Source: Rhodococcus sp. H36-A4
GTDB taxonomy: Bacteria > Actinomycetota > Actinomycetes > Mycobacteriales > Mycobacteriaceae
Length of the DNA: 64,000 nt
Direction: 5' to 3'
Assembly: GCF_027158005.1 (NCBI RefSeq)
Contig: NZ_JAPVLQ010000002.1
Coordinates: 1-64,000 of the forward strand
The notes under the pieces are model-generated. The model worked only from the letters and a program-made list of their open reading frames with translations, had not been told where the DNA came from and ran no database searches. Below are positions 7,846 to 14,990 of this stretch, piece after piece (positions within the stretch are counted from its first letter, which is position 1; each line of letters opens with the position of its first letter). The translations under genes and the position numbers were made by a program.

Positions 7846-8732
7846 CACGCACCGCCCAAGGTCTCGGAGAGCTGGTCGATCGAGGCGGCACCGCGCCGAG
7901 AGTTGGCTGCGAGGTAGAGCGTCGTGGTCTGCAGGCTCTCGTGACCGAGGCTCGACTGAATGTCGCGCACGTCGGCTCCGAGATCAGCGAGCGCGTTGGC
8001 GAAGCGGTGCCGCAGTTTGTGCAAGGTGTACGACAAACCGATGCCCTGGAAGAAGTGAGATGCCACTTGAGTGACGCGGTTCGGCCGCAAATGTCCACCG
8101 AGCGCATTCGGGAACACGGGTCCGGCTTTCCTCCCCAGCGCTTCGATCTCGGCCAGCACCTTCGGTGGCACGCGCACCACCCGATCCTTGTCACCCTTGC
8201 CGTGCACGACGAGGAAGGCTCCCCCGTTGCTCTCACCGGGCCGGAAGTCTTCGACTCGGCACGCCGCGACCTCTGCGGCACGCAGTCCGCAGAACGCCGC
8301 GAGCAGCAACATGCAGTGAAGCTGCGGATCGAACTTCGATGCGGTGAGCGCGTCTCTCAGATCGGCCTCGGTAATCGGTCTGGACAACCGCCTCGGCACC
8401 TTCGGCACCACCATGTGCCGGGCAGGGTCGGTGGTGACAAGCCCTTGCTCTTCGGCCCATCTGTAGAAGCTCCGCACGTGAATCGTGTACGTCGCGATCG
8501 AACTCACCGAGACCTTGAGACTGTCCTGCCAGTCTTCGAGCACCGTGAGCGTGACCAGTAGCAGCGACGAGTCGAGCCAGTTCTGCAGACGCTTGAGCGC
8601 TCCCTCTCGCGCATCGATCGTATTCTGGGATGCGTTGCGCCGCTTGAGCATTCGTAGATGCTTCTGGATCAGGTCGCCATTGCTCGGCAGCGGCGTATCG
8701 GCAACGAGCATGAGGCGGGTTGCTGAAGTCAT
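7845..8732 (-). CDS. Tyrosine recombinase (XerC/D-like), second recombinase of the element
   Basis: The 295-residue protein has an N-terminal SAM-like core-binding domain (about residues 15-115) and a C-terminal catalytic domain. Visible catalytic residues are the Arg in CGLRAAE, the Lys in HGKGDKDR, the HxxR box in LHKLRHRF, the His in LGHESLQTT and the Tyr in TLYLAAN. It overlaps the upstream gene by 4 bases (ATGA) and sits in the minus-strand operon, far from both attachment sites. It differs from the attR-side integrase. It could resolve dimers, help excision, or act on another site. Confidence 0.85.
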   Translation of the reverse strand: MTSATRLMLVADTPLPSNGDLIQKHLRMLKRRNASQNTIDAREGALKRLQNWLDSSLLLVTLTVLEDWQDSLKVSVSSIATYTIHVRSFYRWAEEQGLVTTDPARHMVVPKVPRRLSRPITEADLRDALTASKFDPQLHCMLLLAAFCGLRAAEVAACRVEDFRPGESNGGAFLVVHGKGDKDRVVRVPPKVLAEIEALGRKAGPVFPNALGGHLRPNRVTQVASHFFQGIGLSYTLHKLRHRFANALADLGADVRDIQSSLGHESLQTTTLYLAANSRRGAASIDQLSETLGGA

Positions 8733-9112
8733 CGCAGATCACCCGCGACCCGTGCGAGATCCTGACGGGCCCACGCGAGAGCTGCGATCAGGCGGTCGAT
8801 GCCGTCCACGTCGAGCATGGCTTCGAGGTCGGTCCGGACTGCGACGAACGGGATGGTGCCTTCATTGTCACGCCGGGCCTCGACGGTGATGGCAACGTTG
8901 CCGCAGCCGAACAGTCCGTCCACCTGGCGGTGCTCGACGGTATAGCCGAGGTTCGACTCCTCGACATCTTCGTAGGTGATCCACTCGGGCTCGGTAGAGG
9001 TTAGGTCTACGCTGTTCATTGAATCTGCTCCTGCCTGGTTGCTGGGTTCATTGCCCTCGATGCCATGCCCGGCGTCGGGGGCGTTTTCGTACGGGTCGGG
9101 CGTGAATGGCAT
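8729..9112 (-). CDS. Hypothetical element protein (127 aa)
   Basis: The product begins MPFTPDPYENAPDAGHGIEG and contains a central strand-rich part (WITYEDVEESNLGYTVEHRQ) and a C-terminal helix (DRLIAALAWARQDLARVAGD). The ATG at 9112 shares a base with the upstream stop codon (TGATG), which suggests coupling. An internal ATG at 9019, preceded by AGGAG, is an alternative start giving 96 residues. The 3' end overlaps the recombinase start. Function unknown. Confidence 0.6.
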   Translation of the reverse strand: MPFTPDPYENAPDAGHGIEGNEPSNQAGADSMNSVDLTSTEPEWITYEDVEESNLGYTVEHRQVDGLFGCGNVAITVEARRDNEGTIPFVAVRTDLEAMLDVDGIDRLIAALAWARQDLARVAGDLR

Positions 9113-9318
9113 CAGGCACTCACTGGACGGTCATCGGTGCGCTGGAACGTGTTCGCCTCGACGTACGACTTCAGGTCGGCCCAGGCGTAGAGCACTCGGC
9201 GACCGTGCTTCACGAAACGAGGCCCGTTTCCTCTGTAGCGAGCTTCCGCGAGTTTCCTACTGGTTGTGCGCAGGAACTCGGCGGCCTCATCGGCCGTTGC
9301 GAGCGGCGACTTCTCCAT
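9112..9318 (-). CDS. Excisionase-like HTH_17 (AlpA/Xis-type) protein
   Basis: This 68-residue protein, MEKSPLATADEAAEFLRTTS at its start, has the winged-helix pattern of excisionases: ATADEAAEFLRTTSRKLAEARYRG, then GPRFVKHGRRVLYAWADLKSYVE. The family binds near attachment sites and turns integration toward excision. The start at 9318 follows AGGAG with 7-nt spacing. It is the first gene of the minus-strand operon and diverges from the repressor gene, a typical place for a gene kept silent in the integrated state. Confidence 0.75.
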   Translation of the reverse strand: MEKSPLATADEAAEFLRTTSRKLAEARYRGNGPRFVKHGRRVLYAWADLKSYVEANTFQRTDDRPVSA

Positions 9319-9417
9319 CTGGCATCTCCTTGCTTCGATTATCCCAATCTTGCTTGGGTTGTCTTCATTCGTACACCATCGCTTTCGTGCTCGCAAGATC
9401 GGAGATACATTTGGATC
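9319..9417. promoter_or_regulatory. Divergent promoter region, excisionase operon versus repressor
   Basis: These 99 bases separate the divergent repressor (plus) and excisionase (minus) genes and should hold both promoters and the operators. On the plus strand TACATT at 9406-9411 lies 7 nt before the repressor ATG and no ribosome site is placed correctly, which suggests a leaderless repressor transcript. A short repeat AATCTTGCTTGGGTT is also present. Exact sites cannot be fixed from sequence alone. Confidence 0.4.
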
Positions 9418-9951
9418 ATGGCAGCAAAGCAAATCACCCTCGGGCCGACCGGTGAGACGGTGCGTGAGAACATCGCGCGCATCCGACGTGAGCGCAACCT
9501 CACCCTTCGTTCGCTATCGGAGCGCCTCACCGAAGTCGGCCGGCCGATCAGCAATTCGTCGATCAGCCAAGTGGAGACAGGGTCGCGACGGGTAGATGTT
9601 GATGACCTACTGGCTTTCGCTGTGGCACTTGATGTTTCGCCGAACATGCTGCTAATGCCTGCGCACTATGATTCAAACCGCGAGATCGCAGTGACGGGAA
9701 TGGCGGGTGTCCGCGCCGGACTTTTCTGGTACTTCCTCGACGGGATGCGATCACTTACCGCCCAGTCGCTGGACTTCGCTGTGCGTTCTCAACCGCCGTT
9801 TTTGCAGCCGCAGTCGGTCCCGGCCCGCGCGTCCGAATCGGCTCCGACCGACCTTCGGGTGGCACGTCGGATGCAGACCAACGGAAACGACGTCGACATG
9901 TCTGTCAGTATCGGTGTCGGTGACCTATTCGAAGACGAGGATGACGACTGA
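9418..9951 (+). CDS. XRE-family phage repressor-like regulator
   Basis: The 177-residue protein has an N-terminal Cro/C1-type helix-turn-helix (VRENIARIRRERNLTLRSLS through SSISQVETGSRRVDVDDLLAFAVALDVSPNMLL, about residues 14-75). The C-terminal half has no recognised domain and ends in a run of Asp/Glu. ATG at 9418 gives a compact HTH at the N-terminus; the frame is open upstream but without coding character. It diverges from the excisionase operon and overlaps the integrase start by one base, so it probably represses the lytic or excision operon and is co-transcribed with integrase. Confidence 0.75.
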   Translation: MAAKQITLGPTGETVRENIARIRRERNLTLRSLSERLTEVGRPISNSSISQVETGSRRVDVDDLLAFAVALDVSPNMLLMPAHYDSNREIAVTGMAGVRAGLFWYFLDGMRSLTAQSLDFAVRSQPPFLQPQSVPARASESAPTDLRVARRMQTNGNDVDMSVSIGVGDLFEDEDDD

Positions 9952-11093
9952 TGGCCACCATCGAGCCCTACGAGACAGCGGCCGGCAAACGCTGGCGCGT
10001 CCGTTACCGAACTCCCGAGCGCCGGTCGACACAGAAGCGCGGGTTCACGTCCAAGCGGCTCGCCCAGGACTTCGCTGCCACCGTCGAAGTCGAGATGATG
10101 CGCGGTGAGTACGTGCCGCCACAACTCGGCCGGATCACCGTTTCGGAGTTCGGCCCGAATTGGTTGCAGCGCAAAGAATCTGACCTTAAACCGTCTGCTT
10201 ACAAGTCGATAGAAACGGCATGGCGCGTCCACGTTCAACCGCGTTGGGGCTCGGTCCAACTCGCGGACATCACGCTCGATTCCGTCGAGCGATGGATCGG
10301 GGATCTCGGTCGAGCTGGCAAGGGCGCGACGGTCATCATCCGCGCCTACGGTGTTCTCGCTGGCGTGCTCGACTCAGCTGTGAAGGCGAAGCGACTGGCG
10401 AAGAATCCCGCACGCGGCGTCGAGAATCTGCCACGCAAGCAACGCAAGACTCACGTGTATCTCTCACACGACGACGTCGAGCTGCTCGCGACGGCAGCCG
10501 GTCAGCACCGGGTGCTCGTGCTCGTCCTGTCGTACTGCGGTGTGCGATGGGGCGAGGCGATCGGCCTACGTGTTCGTCATCTCGATCTACTCCGGAGGCG
10601 TCTGAATGTTGTCGACAACGCGGTTCAGGTCGAGCAGCAGATTCACGTCGGGACTCCGAAGTCGCACAAGTCGCGGGCCGTCCCGGTGCCGGCCTTTCTC
10701 GTCGACGAGCTGGCGCGGGTATGCGAGGGTAAAGGCCGTGACGAGCTGGTGTTCTCCGGTCGCGGTGGCGAGTACCTCCGACGCTCGGTCAGCTCGACGG
10801 GATGGTTCACGCGGGCCGTAGCCAAGTCGGGGGTACCTCGGCTCACTCCGCACGATCTTCGGCACACTGCGGCAAGCCTGGCCATCAGTGCGGGAGTGAA
10901 CGTGAAAGCGCTACAGCGGATGCTCGGCCACGCTTCGGCGGCGATGACACTCGATGTCTACGCGGACCTGTTCGATGACGATCTCGACGCCGTTGCAACC
11001 GCTCTCGATCGTGCTGTTTCGGCGCGAAGTGTGGCCAAAACGTGGCCAGACGGAACACTGGCCGTCGCGGTTTCGGCAGAGAAAAGGCCCTGA
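9951..11093 (+). CDS. Tyrosine integrase of the element
   Basis: The 380-residue protein has an N-terminal arm-binding domain (IEPYETAAGKRWRVRYRTPE, about residues 1-55), a core-binding SAM-like domain (about 60-160) and the catalytic domain. Catalytic residues are visible: Arg in CGVRWGEAIGL, Lys in GTPKSHKSRAVPV, HDLRH, the His in MLGHASAAMT and Tyr in LDVYADLF. Its stop codon lies in the stem of a terminator, 38 bp from the attR core. It should carry out insertion into, and with the excisionase-like protein excision from, the tRNA-Ser gene. Confidence 0.92.
   Translation: MATIEPYETAAGKRWRVRYRTPERRSTQKRGFTSKRLAQDFAATVEVEMMRGEYVPPQLGRITVSEFGPNWLQRKESDLKPSAYKSIETAWRVHVQPRWGSVQLADITLDSVERWIGDLGRAGKGATVIIRAYGVLAGVLDSAVKAKRLAKNPARGVENLPRKQRKTHVYLSHDDVELLATAAGQHRVLVLVLSYCGVRWGEAIGLRVRHLDLLRRRLNVVDNAVQVEQQIHVGTPKSHKSRAVPVPAFLVDELARVCEGKGRDELVFSGRGGEYLRRSVSSTGWFTRAVAKSGVPRLTPHDLRHTAASLAISAGVNVKALQRMLGHASAAMTLDVYADLFDDDLDAVATALDRAVSARSVAKTWPDGTLAVAVSAEKRP
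11031..11048 (+). promoter_or_regulatory. Putative integrase arm-type sites, right arm
   Basis: GTGGCCA occurs at 11031-11037 and 11042-11048, 11 bp apart, inside the 3' end of the integrase gene. The same heptamer occurs three times at 548-575 near attL. In the excised circle these would form the two arms of attP around the 24-bp core. The binding role is inferred from position, phasing and identity. Confidence 0.5.
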
Positions 11094-11122
11094 CCTGCAC
11101 CTCTCGGTGAGATCAGGGCCTT
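11082..11122. terminator. Terminator at the integrase 3' end, right copy
   Basis: GGCCCTGA (11086-11093) pairs with TCAGGGCC (11113-11120), flanked by AAAA on the left and TT on the right. On the minus strand it is followed by TTTTCTC, so it can end the tRNA-Ser transcript. On the plus strand it lies at the integrase stop. It matches the left copy at 394-434, so the element brings its own terminator for the tRNA it interrupts. Confidence 0.65.
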
Positions 11123-11130
11123 CCCTGACA

Positions 11131-11154
11131 GCGGAAGCGGAGGGATTTGAACCC
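11131..11154. other. Right attachment site (attR core)
   Basis: These 24 bases are identical to 439-462. Here the core runs into the complete tRNA-Ser gene, so the tRNA is restored on the integrase side after insertion. The intact tRNA explains why insertion is tolerated. Confidence 0.85.
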
Positions 11155-11218
11155 CCGGACGCTTTTACACGTCTCTCGCTTTCAAGGCGAGTGCATTGGG
11201 CCGCTCTGCCACGCTTCC
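11132..11218 (-). tRNA. tRNA-Ser (anticodon UGA)
   Basis: The 87-nt gene folds as a class II tRNA. The acceptor stem is GGAAGCG/CGCTTCC with G discriminator. The anticodon stem is CTCGC/GCGAG with loop CTTGAAA (anticodon TGA). There is a long variable arm and T-loop TTCAAAT. CCA is not encoded. A -10-like TAGTAT lies at 11226-11231 on the minus strand, about 8 nt before the mature 5' end. It is the integration target of the element on its left. Confidence 0.95.
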
Positions 11219-11233
11219 GTAGAAGATACTAAA

Positions 11234-11254
11234 CGCCCCGTGCGCCGCGGGGCG
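11234..11254 (-). terminator. Terminator of the MarR gene, next to the tRNA promoter
   Basis: CGCCCCG (11234-11240) pairs with CGGGGCG (11248-11254) with a 7-nt loop. On the minus strand it is followed by TTTAGTATCTTCT, a U-rich tail that also contains the -10-like box of the tRNA-Ser gene. It separates the MarR gene from the tRNA. Confidence 0.6.
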
Positions 11255-11266
11255 AATCGCGGTCGG

Positions 11267-11767
11267 TCACCGCGCCTGTACCTCCGACTCCGCCATCGCT
11301 GCGTCTACCTCCTCGAAGATGTCGCCGAGTACCGTCAGCTGCCGCCGTGTCAGCAGATCGACCAGATGCTTCCGGACGCTCGACACATGTGTCGGAGCCG
11401 CTTCGGCGAGCCTGCGGGCGCCTTCGTCGGTGATGACGGCCAGCACGCCTCTGCCGTCGTCGACGCAGGTGTTCCGCAAGACCATCCCGTCGCCTTCCAT
11501 GCGGCGAATCTGGTGGGTCAGCCGGCTACGCGAGGACAGGACGCCGTCGGCGAGATCGCTCATACGTAGCGATCCGTCCGGTGATTCGGACAGCATCACC
11601 AAAATCCGGTACTCCGCCATTGTCAGGCCATGTGCGTCCTGCAAATCCTTGTTGAGTACCCCCATCAATCGTTGGCCGCCGTCTACATAGGCGCGCCACG
11701 CTCTCATTTCCGCAGCATCGAGCCACTGCGGGTCCCCCCCTGGACCAAAGGATCTTTCGGCCGTCAC
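11267..11767 (-). CDS. MarR-family transcriptional regulator
   Basis: The 166-residue protein has the MarR winged-helix layout: helix LTMAEYRILVMLSESP, recognition region SLRMSDLADGVLSSRSRLTHQIRRMEGDGMV, then a wing CVDDGRGVLAVITDEGARRL. The family binds palindromic operators as dimers and responds to small phenolic ligands or oxidants; this ligand is unknown. The start is GTG at 11767. It is transcribed away from the quinone oxidoreductase gene, so the 151-bp gap may hold shared control sequences. Confidence 0.85.
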   Translation of the reverse strand: MTAERSFGPGGDPQWLDAAEMRAWRAYVDGGQRLMGVLNKDLQDAHGLTMAEYRILVMLSESPDGSLRMSDLADGVLSSRSRLTHQIRRMEGDGMVLRNTCVDDGRGVLAVITDEGARRLAEAAPTHVSSVRKHLVDLLTRRQLTVLGDIFEEVDAAMAESEVQAR

Positions 11768-11918
11768 CCGACCATATTAGGCAAGGACTGCTACTAGTTT
11801 GTAAATCCCTGCCTTCGATGTCCGATTTGTCCCGACAATACTTGCCGAAAAGTTGCCTGGAATTGCACACCGCTGGGACGTTGAATGTGGCTACGGCACC
11901 GCGCCTACGCTGGAAGCC

Positions 11919-12908
11919 ATGCACGCAATCACACTGACCGAATTCGGGTCCCCCGACGTCATGGCGTGGACCGAGGTCCCAGATCCGCGCCCGGGCCGTG
12001 GCCAAGTCGTCGTCGACGTCGCTGCCACCGCGATCAACCGTGCCGATCTCATGCAGCGGCAAGGCAACTACCCACCGCCTCCCGGCGCGAGCGACATTAT
12101 GGGGCTCGAATGTTCGGGCGTGATTTCCGAGCTCGGCGAGGGCGTACACGACTGGAAGGTCGGCGACCGAGTATGCGCACTCCTCGCGGGGGGCGGGTAT
12201 GCAGAGCAGGTCGTCGTGCCGTCGACCCAGTTGTTCCCCATTCCCGGTGAGCTCGATCTGCACGCAGCTGCGGCACTTCCCGAGGTGGCATCGACTGTGT
12301 GGTCGAATCTCGTCATGTACGGCGGCATGCGATCCGGACAGGTCCTGTTGATCCACGGCGGCGGTAGCGGCATCGGCACGCACGCCATTCAGGTGGCAAA
12401 GGCGTTCGGCGTCACCGTCGCAGTCACAGCCGGCTCGACGTACAAACTCGACTTCTGTAGGACGCTCGGTGCGGACATCACCATCGACTACAAGAACCAG
12501 GACTTCGTCGAGGTGTTGCGGTCCGAAACCGACGGCCACGGTGCCGATCTGATACTCGACAACATGGGCGCAAAGTACTTGCAGCCCAACGTGAATGCGC
12601 TCGCAATGGACGGCACGCTCATCACGATCGGCATGCAGGGCGGCGTCAAGGGTGAGTTGAACTTCGGCGCGCTGCTCGGCAAACGCGGAACCGTCCACGC
12701 CGCTGGGTTACGCGGTAGACCCGAAACCGGTCCCTCGAGTAAAGCGAACATCGTCTCGGACATGACCGCTCGCCTGTGGCCGATGATCAGCGAAGGGCAG
12801 ATCAGTCCTGTCATCCACGCCGAAATTCCGATTACCGATGCGGCCCTGGGACATCGAATGCTCGACGCCGAAGACACCATCGGCAAGGTGATCCTGCGAG
12901 TGCAGTAA
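11919..12908 (+). CDS. NAD(P)H:quinone oxidoreductase, zinc-free MDR family
   Basis: The 329-residue protein belongs to the PIG3/quinone oxidoreductase branch of medium-chain dehydrogenases. It has the N-terminal GroES-like part (MHAITLTEFGSPDVMAW, NRADLMQRQGNYPPPPGASDI), the conserved GDRVCALLAGGGYAE, and a Rossmann segment VLLIHGGGSGIGTHAIQVAK at about residue 140. The zinc-binding cysteines of alcohol dehydrogenases are absent. It probably reduces quinones by NADPH. M. tuberculosis Rv3777 occupies the same place relative to the aminotransferase, Bpa and ABC transporter genes. ATG at 11919 was chosen because residues before it do not fit the family. Confidence 0.85.
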   Translation: MHAITLTEFGSPDVMAWTEVPDPRPGRGQVVVDVAATAINRADLMQRQGNYPPPPGASDIMGLECSGVISELGEGVHDWKVGDRVCALLAGGGYAEQVVVPSTQLFPIPGELDLHAAAALPEVASTVWSNLVMYGGMRSGQVLLIHGGGSGIGTHAIQVAKAFGVTVAVTAGSTYKLDFCRTLGADITIDYKNQDFVEVLRSETDGHGADLILDNMGAKYLQPNVNALAMDGTLITIGMQGGVKGELNFGALLGKRGTVHAAGLRGRPETGPSSKANIVSDMTARLWPMISEGQISPVIHAEIPITDAALGHRMLDAEDTIGKVILRVQ

Positions 12909-12921
12909 TTCTGCAGTAGAG

Positions 12922-12953
12922 GCCCGGCGGTACCTACCTCGTGCCGTCCGGGC
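12922..12953. terminator. Bidirectional terminator between convergent genes
   Basis: GCCCGGCGG at 12922-12930 pairs with CCGTCCGGGC at 12944-12953 (one bulged base) around a 13-nt loop. It fills the 47-bp gap between the convergent oxidoreductase and aminotransferase genes. There is no U-tract, as is common in GC-rich actinobacteria. Confidence 0.5.
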
Positions 12954-12955
12954 GT

Positions 12956-14158
12956 CTACGCCAGCTTGGACAATGCTTCGACGAACTGATCGATCTCGTA
13001 TCGCGTCGTATACGGAGCGAGCCCGATCGTGACGGCACCACCCTCGTCGTTGACACCCAACGCATCGAGCAACCGGCTTCCGCTGTGGATTCCGCTGACC
13101 GTTCCGATCCGGGCCTGAGCGAGATGCTCGGCAACCTTGTCGGCAGAGGTTCCCGAGACTGTGAAGCTGAGCGTGGGAATGCGACTCGGAGAGTCGCCGA
13201 GAACCATCACATGATCGAGCGTTGCCAGTCGCCGAATCAAATAGTCGAACAGTTTGTCGTGGTAATCCTGTAGCGAACCGATGGACAGCTGAAGGCGTTC
13301 GCGTCGCGTCCCGGTGGCGCCCTCGTCGAGATTGGCGAGATAGTCGATGGAGGAGACGACACCGGCGAGCAATGCGTATTGATGCCCACTGACCTCCAAC
13401 CGCTCGGCGCCCTTCGCAAACGGGTCGAGCGACATCGACGGTATGCGGTCGATCAAGCTGGGATCACGAAACACGAGCGCACCGACCTGAGGCCCGCCCC
13501 ACGCGGAAGCGTTGACGGCGAGGACGTCGGCCCCGAGTTCTTCGATATCGACGTGGGCGTACGGCGCCGCACCTGCAGCATCGACGACGATGAGGCCGCC
13601 GACGGCGTGGACACGATCGGCCGCGACCCGGACGTTGGGAGCCGAGCCGACGATCGGTGACGCAGCGGTGACCGCTACGAGACGGGTACTGGAGGTGATG
13701 AGCTCCTCGAACTGCCAGCTGGGCAGCTCACAGGTGTCGATCTCGACCTCGGCCCAGCTCACACGTGCGCCGTGGCGATTGGCGATGCGCAGCCATGGCG
13801 CAACGTTCGCTTCCTCGTCGAGCCGGGAGAGAACCAGACCGGTCCCGAGCCCGAGACGGGTCGACAGCGACTCCGCCAGCCAGGCCAGCATCGTTCCGCG
13901 ATCGGGCCCGAGCACTACCCCTGCCGGATCACCGCCGACTAGGTCGGCGATGGCCTGCCTGGCCGCTTCGAGGAGCCCGGCGCTACGACGTGAGGACATG
14001 TGTCCGGAGTTGTGATTCGGCGCACTTCCACGAAACGCCGTCGATACCGCGGTCGACACACGATCGGGGATCTGCATCCCGTTTTGTGGGTCGAGGTGAA
14101 TCCAACCGTCGCCCAGTGAGGGAATCGACCCTCTGACACGTGCGACGTCATACCCCAT
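12956..14158 (-). CDS. Class-V aminotransferase-fold protein lacking the PLP lysine
   Basis: The 400-residue protein, starting MGYDVARVRGSIPSLGDGWI, has the fold pattern of cysteine-desulfurase-like class V enzymes: LDPQNGMQIPDRV at the N-terminus, GPDRGTMLAWLAESL, LIVVDAAGAAPYAHVDIEEL with the PLP-contacting Asp, and ADVLAVNASAW followed by GGPQVGALVF. In active members the last motif reads SxHKxxGP; here the lysine position is Ala219, and the few other lysines are far away. Rv3778c of M. tuberculosis has the same neighbours. It may be a non-catalytic or divergent protein. The start at 14158 fits the divergent promoter with bpa; upstream residues are not conserved-looking. Confidence 0.75.
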   Translation of the reverse strand: MGYDVARVRGSIPSLGDGWIHLDPQNGMQIPDRVSTAVSTAFRGSAPNHNSGHMSSRRSAGLLEAARQAIADLVGGDPAGVVLGPDRGTMLAWLAESLSTRLGLGTGLVLSRLDEEANVAPWLRIANRHGARVSWAEVEIDTCELPSWQFEELITSSTRLVAVTAASPIVGSAPNVRVAADRVHAVGGLIVVDAAGAAPYAHVDIEELGADVLAVNASAWGGPQVGALVFRDPSLIDRIPSMSLDPFAKGAERLEVSGHQYALLAGVVSSIDYLANLDEGATGTRRERLQLSIGSLQDYHDKLFDYLIRRLATLDHVMVLGDSPSRIPTLSFTVSGTSADKVAEHLAQARIGTVSGIHSGSRLLDALGVNDEGGAVTIGLAPYTTRYEIDQFVEALSKLA

Positions 14159-14323
14159 GCCGGACACTCTAAGCGTCGATTTCGTGAGCGTGTTTTCCAC
14201 ATCCCTTATTCGCATCCGCCGCCCTGTCGACTCGCACGGTTGTTTCCCCCGATCCCGCCCCCACGAACAGGATAATTGGACCCGCTCGTCGCGCAATCCC
14301 TGGCAACGCGCAAGGATAGCGTT

Positions 14324-14926
14324 ATGACGCAATCGGACTCGAACTCGAATCCCGAAGCCGGAGACCATGTCGTCGTGATCGGCCCCAATGGAGAGCCTCT
14401 CGCACTGAGCCGCGCGGAGGCAACCGCTGCGGCCGCACGAGCAGCGGGAAGCAGCCCGCATCGGCCCGCCGATCCGGGCGACGCCGACCAACCTCTATCG
14501 GACATGGTCGAGCAACCCGCCAAGGTCATGCGGATCGGCACGATGATCAAACAGTTGCTCGAGGAAGTGCGCCTCGCGCCCCTCGACGACGCCAGCCGAA
14601 CCCGACTCAAAGACATCCACCAGTCGTCGATTCGTGAGCTCGAGCAGGGATTGGCACCCGAACTCCGCGACGAACTCGAACGCCTGGCACTGCCCTTCGG
14701 GGAGGACGCCATTCCCTCCGACGCCGAGCTGCGCATCGCACAGGCCCAGCTCGTCGGGTGGCTCGAAGGTCTCTTCCATGGAATTCAGACGGCACTGTTC
14801 GCGCAACAGATGGCCGCGCGCGCCCAGCTCGAGCAGATGCGCCAGGGTGCATTACCGGCCGGGGGAATGCTCAGCCCTGGCGTCGGCGGCCCTGGTGGCG
14901 GAGGCGGTACCGGTCAGTACCTGTAA
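14324..14926 (+). CDS. bpa: Bacterial proteasome activator Bpa (PafE)
   Basis: The 200-residue protein forms, in M. tuberculosis, an ATP-independent ring that opens the 20S proteasome gate. It shows a disordered N-terminus, DHVVVIGPNGEPLALSRAEA, a long helical body (KVMRIGTMIKQLLEEVRLAPL to LVGWLEGLFHGIQTALFAQQ), a Gly-rich linker, and a C-terminal GGTGQYL. The terminal GQYL is the gate-opening tail known from Bpa. ATG at 14324 follows AAGGATAG. It precedes the wzm-wzt-glfT1 genes, as Rv3780 precedes Rv3781-Rv3783 in mycobacteria. Confidence 0.93.
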   Translation: MTQSDSNSNPEAGDHVVVIGPNGEPLALSRAEATAAAARAAGSSPHRPADPGDADQPLSDMVEQPAKVMRIGTMIKQLLEEVRLAPLDDASRTRLKDIHQSSIRELEQGLAPELRDELERLALPFGEDAIPSDAELRIAQAQLVGWLEGLFHGIQTALFAQQMAARAQLEQMRQGALPAGGMLSPGVGGPGGGGGTGQYL

Positions 14927-14990
14927 ACGGGTAGGGTCGACCGTCGTGTCGGCCCCACCGAAGAATTCCGAGAGCGAAGCAGGAGAACGC

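Larger units (their letters stand above)
439..11154. mobile_element. phiRv-like integrated element (prophage remnant or phage satellite) in tRNA-Ser
   Basis: The element is bounded by a 24-bp direct repeat that duplicates the tRNA-Ser 3' end; the cores are 10,692 bp apart. The minus strand carries, in transcription order, an excisionase-like gene, a hypothetical gene, a tyrosine recombinase, a small gene, an HTH gene, three further small genes, an HK97 capsid gene and a tape measure gene. The plus strand carries an XRE repressor and an integrase that share one base. Terminase, portal, maturation protease, connectors and tail tube are absent. Size and content resemble phiRv1 and phiRv2 of Mycobacterium tuberculosis. 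It cannot build a virion alone, so it is either a degenerate prophage or a satellite that borrows helper functions. Confidence 0.85.

Noticed and set aside
7434..8561. A 375-codon open frame on the plus strand
   Set aside because: It lies antisense to the HTH, small and recombinase genes, has Arg/Pro/Ser-rich shadow composition and no domain.
11526..12698. A 390-codon open frame on the minus strand
   Set aside because: It runs antisense through the clear quinone oxidoreductase gene and into the MarR gene; composition is typical of an antisense frame in GC-rich DNA.
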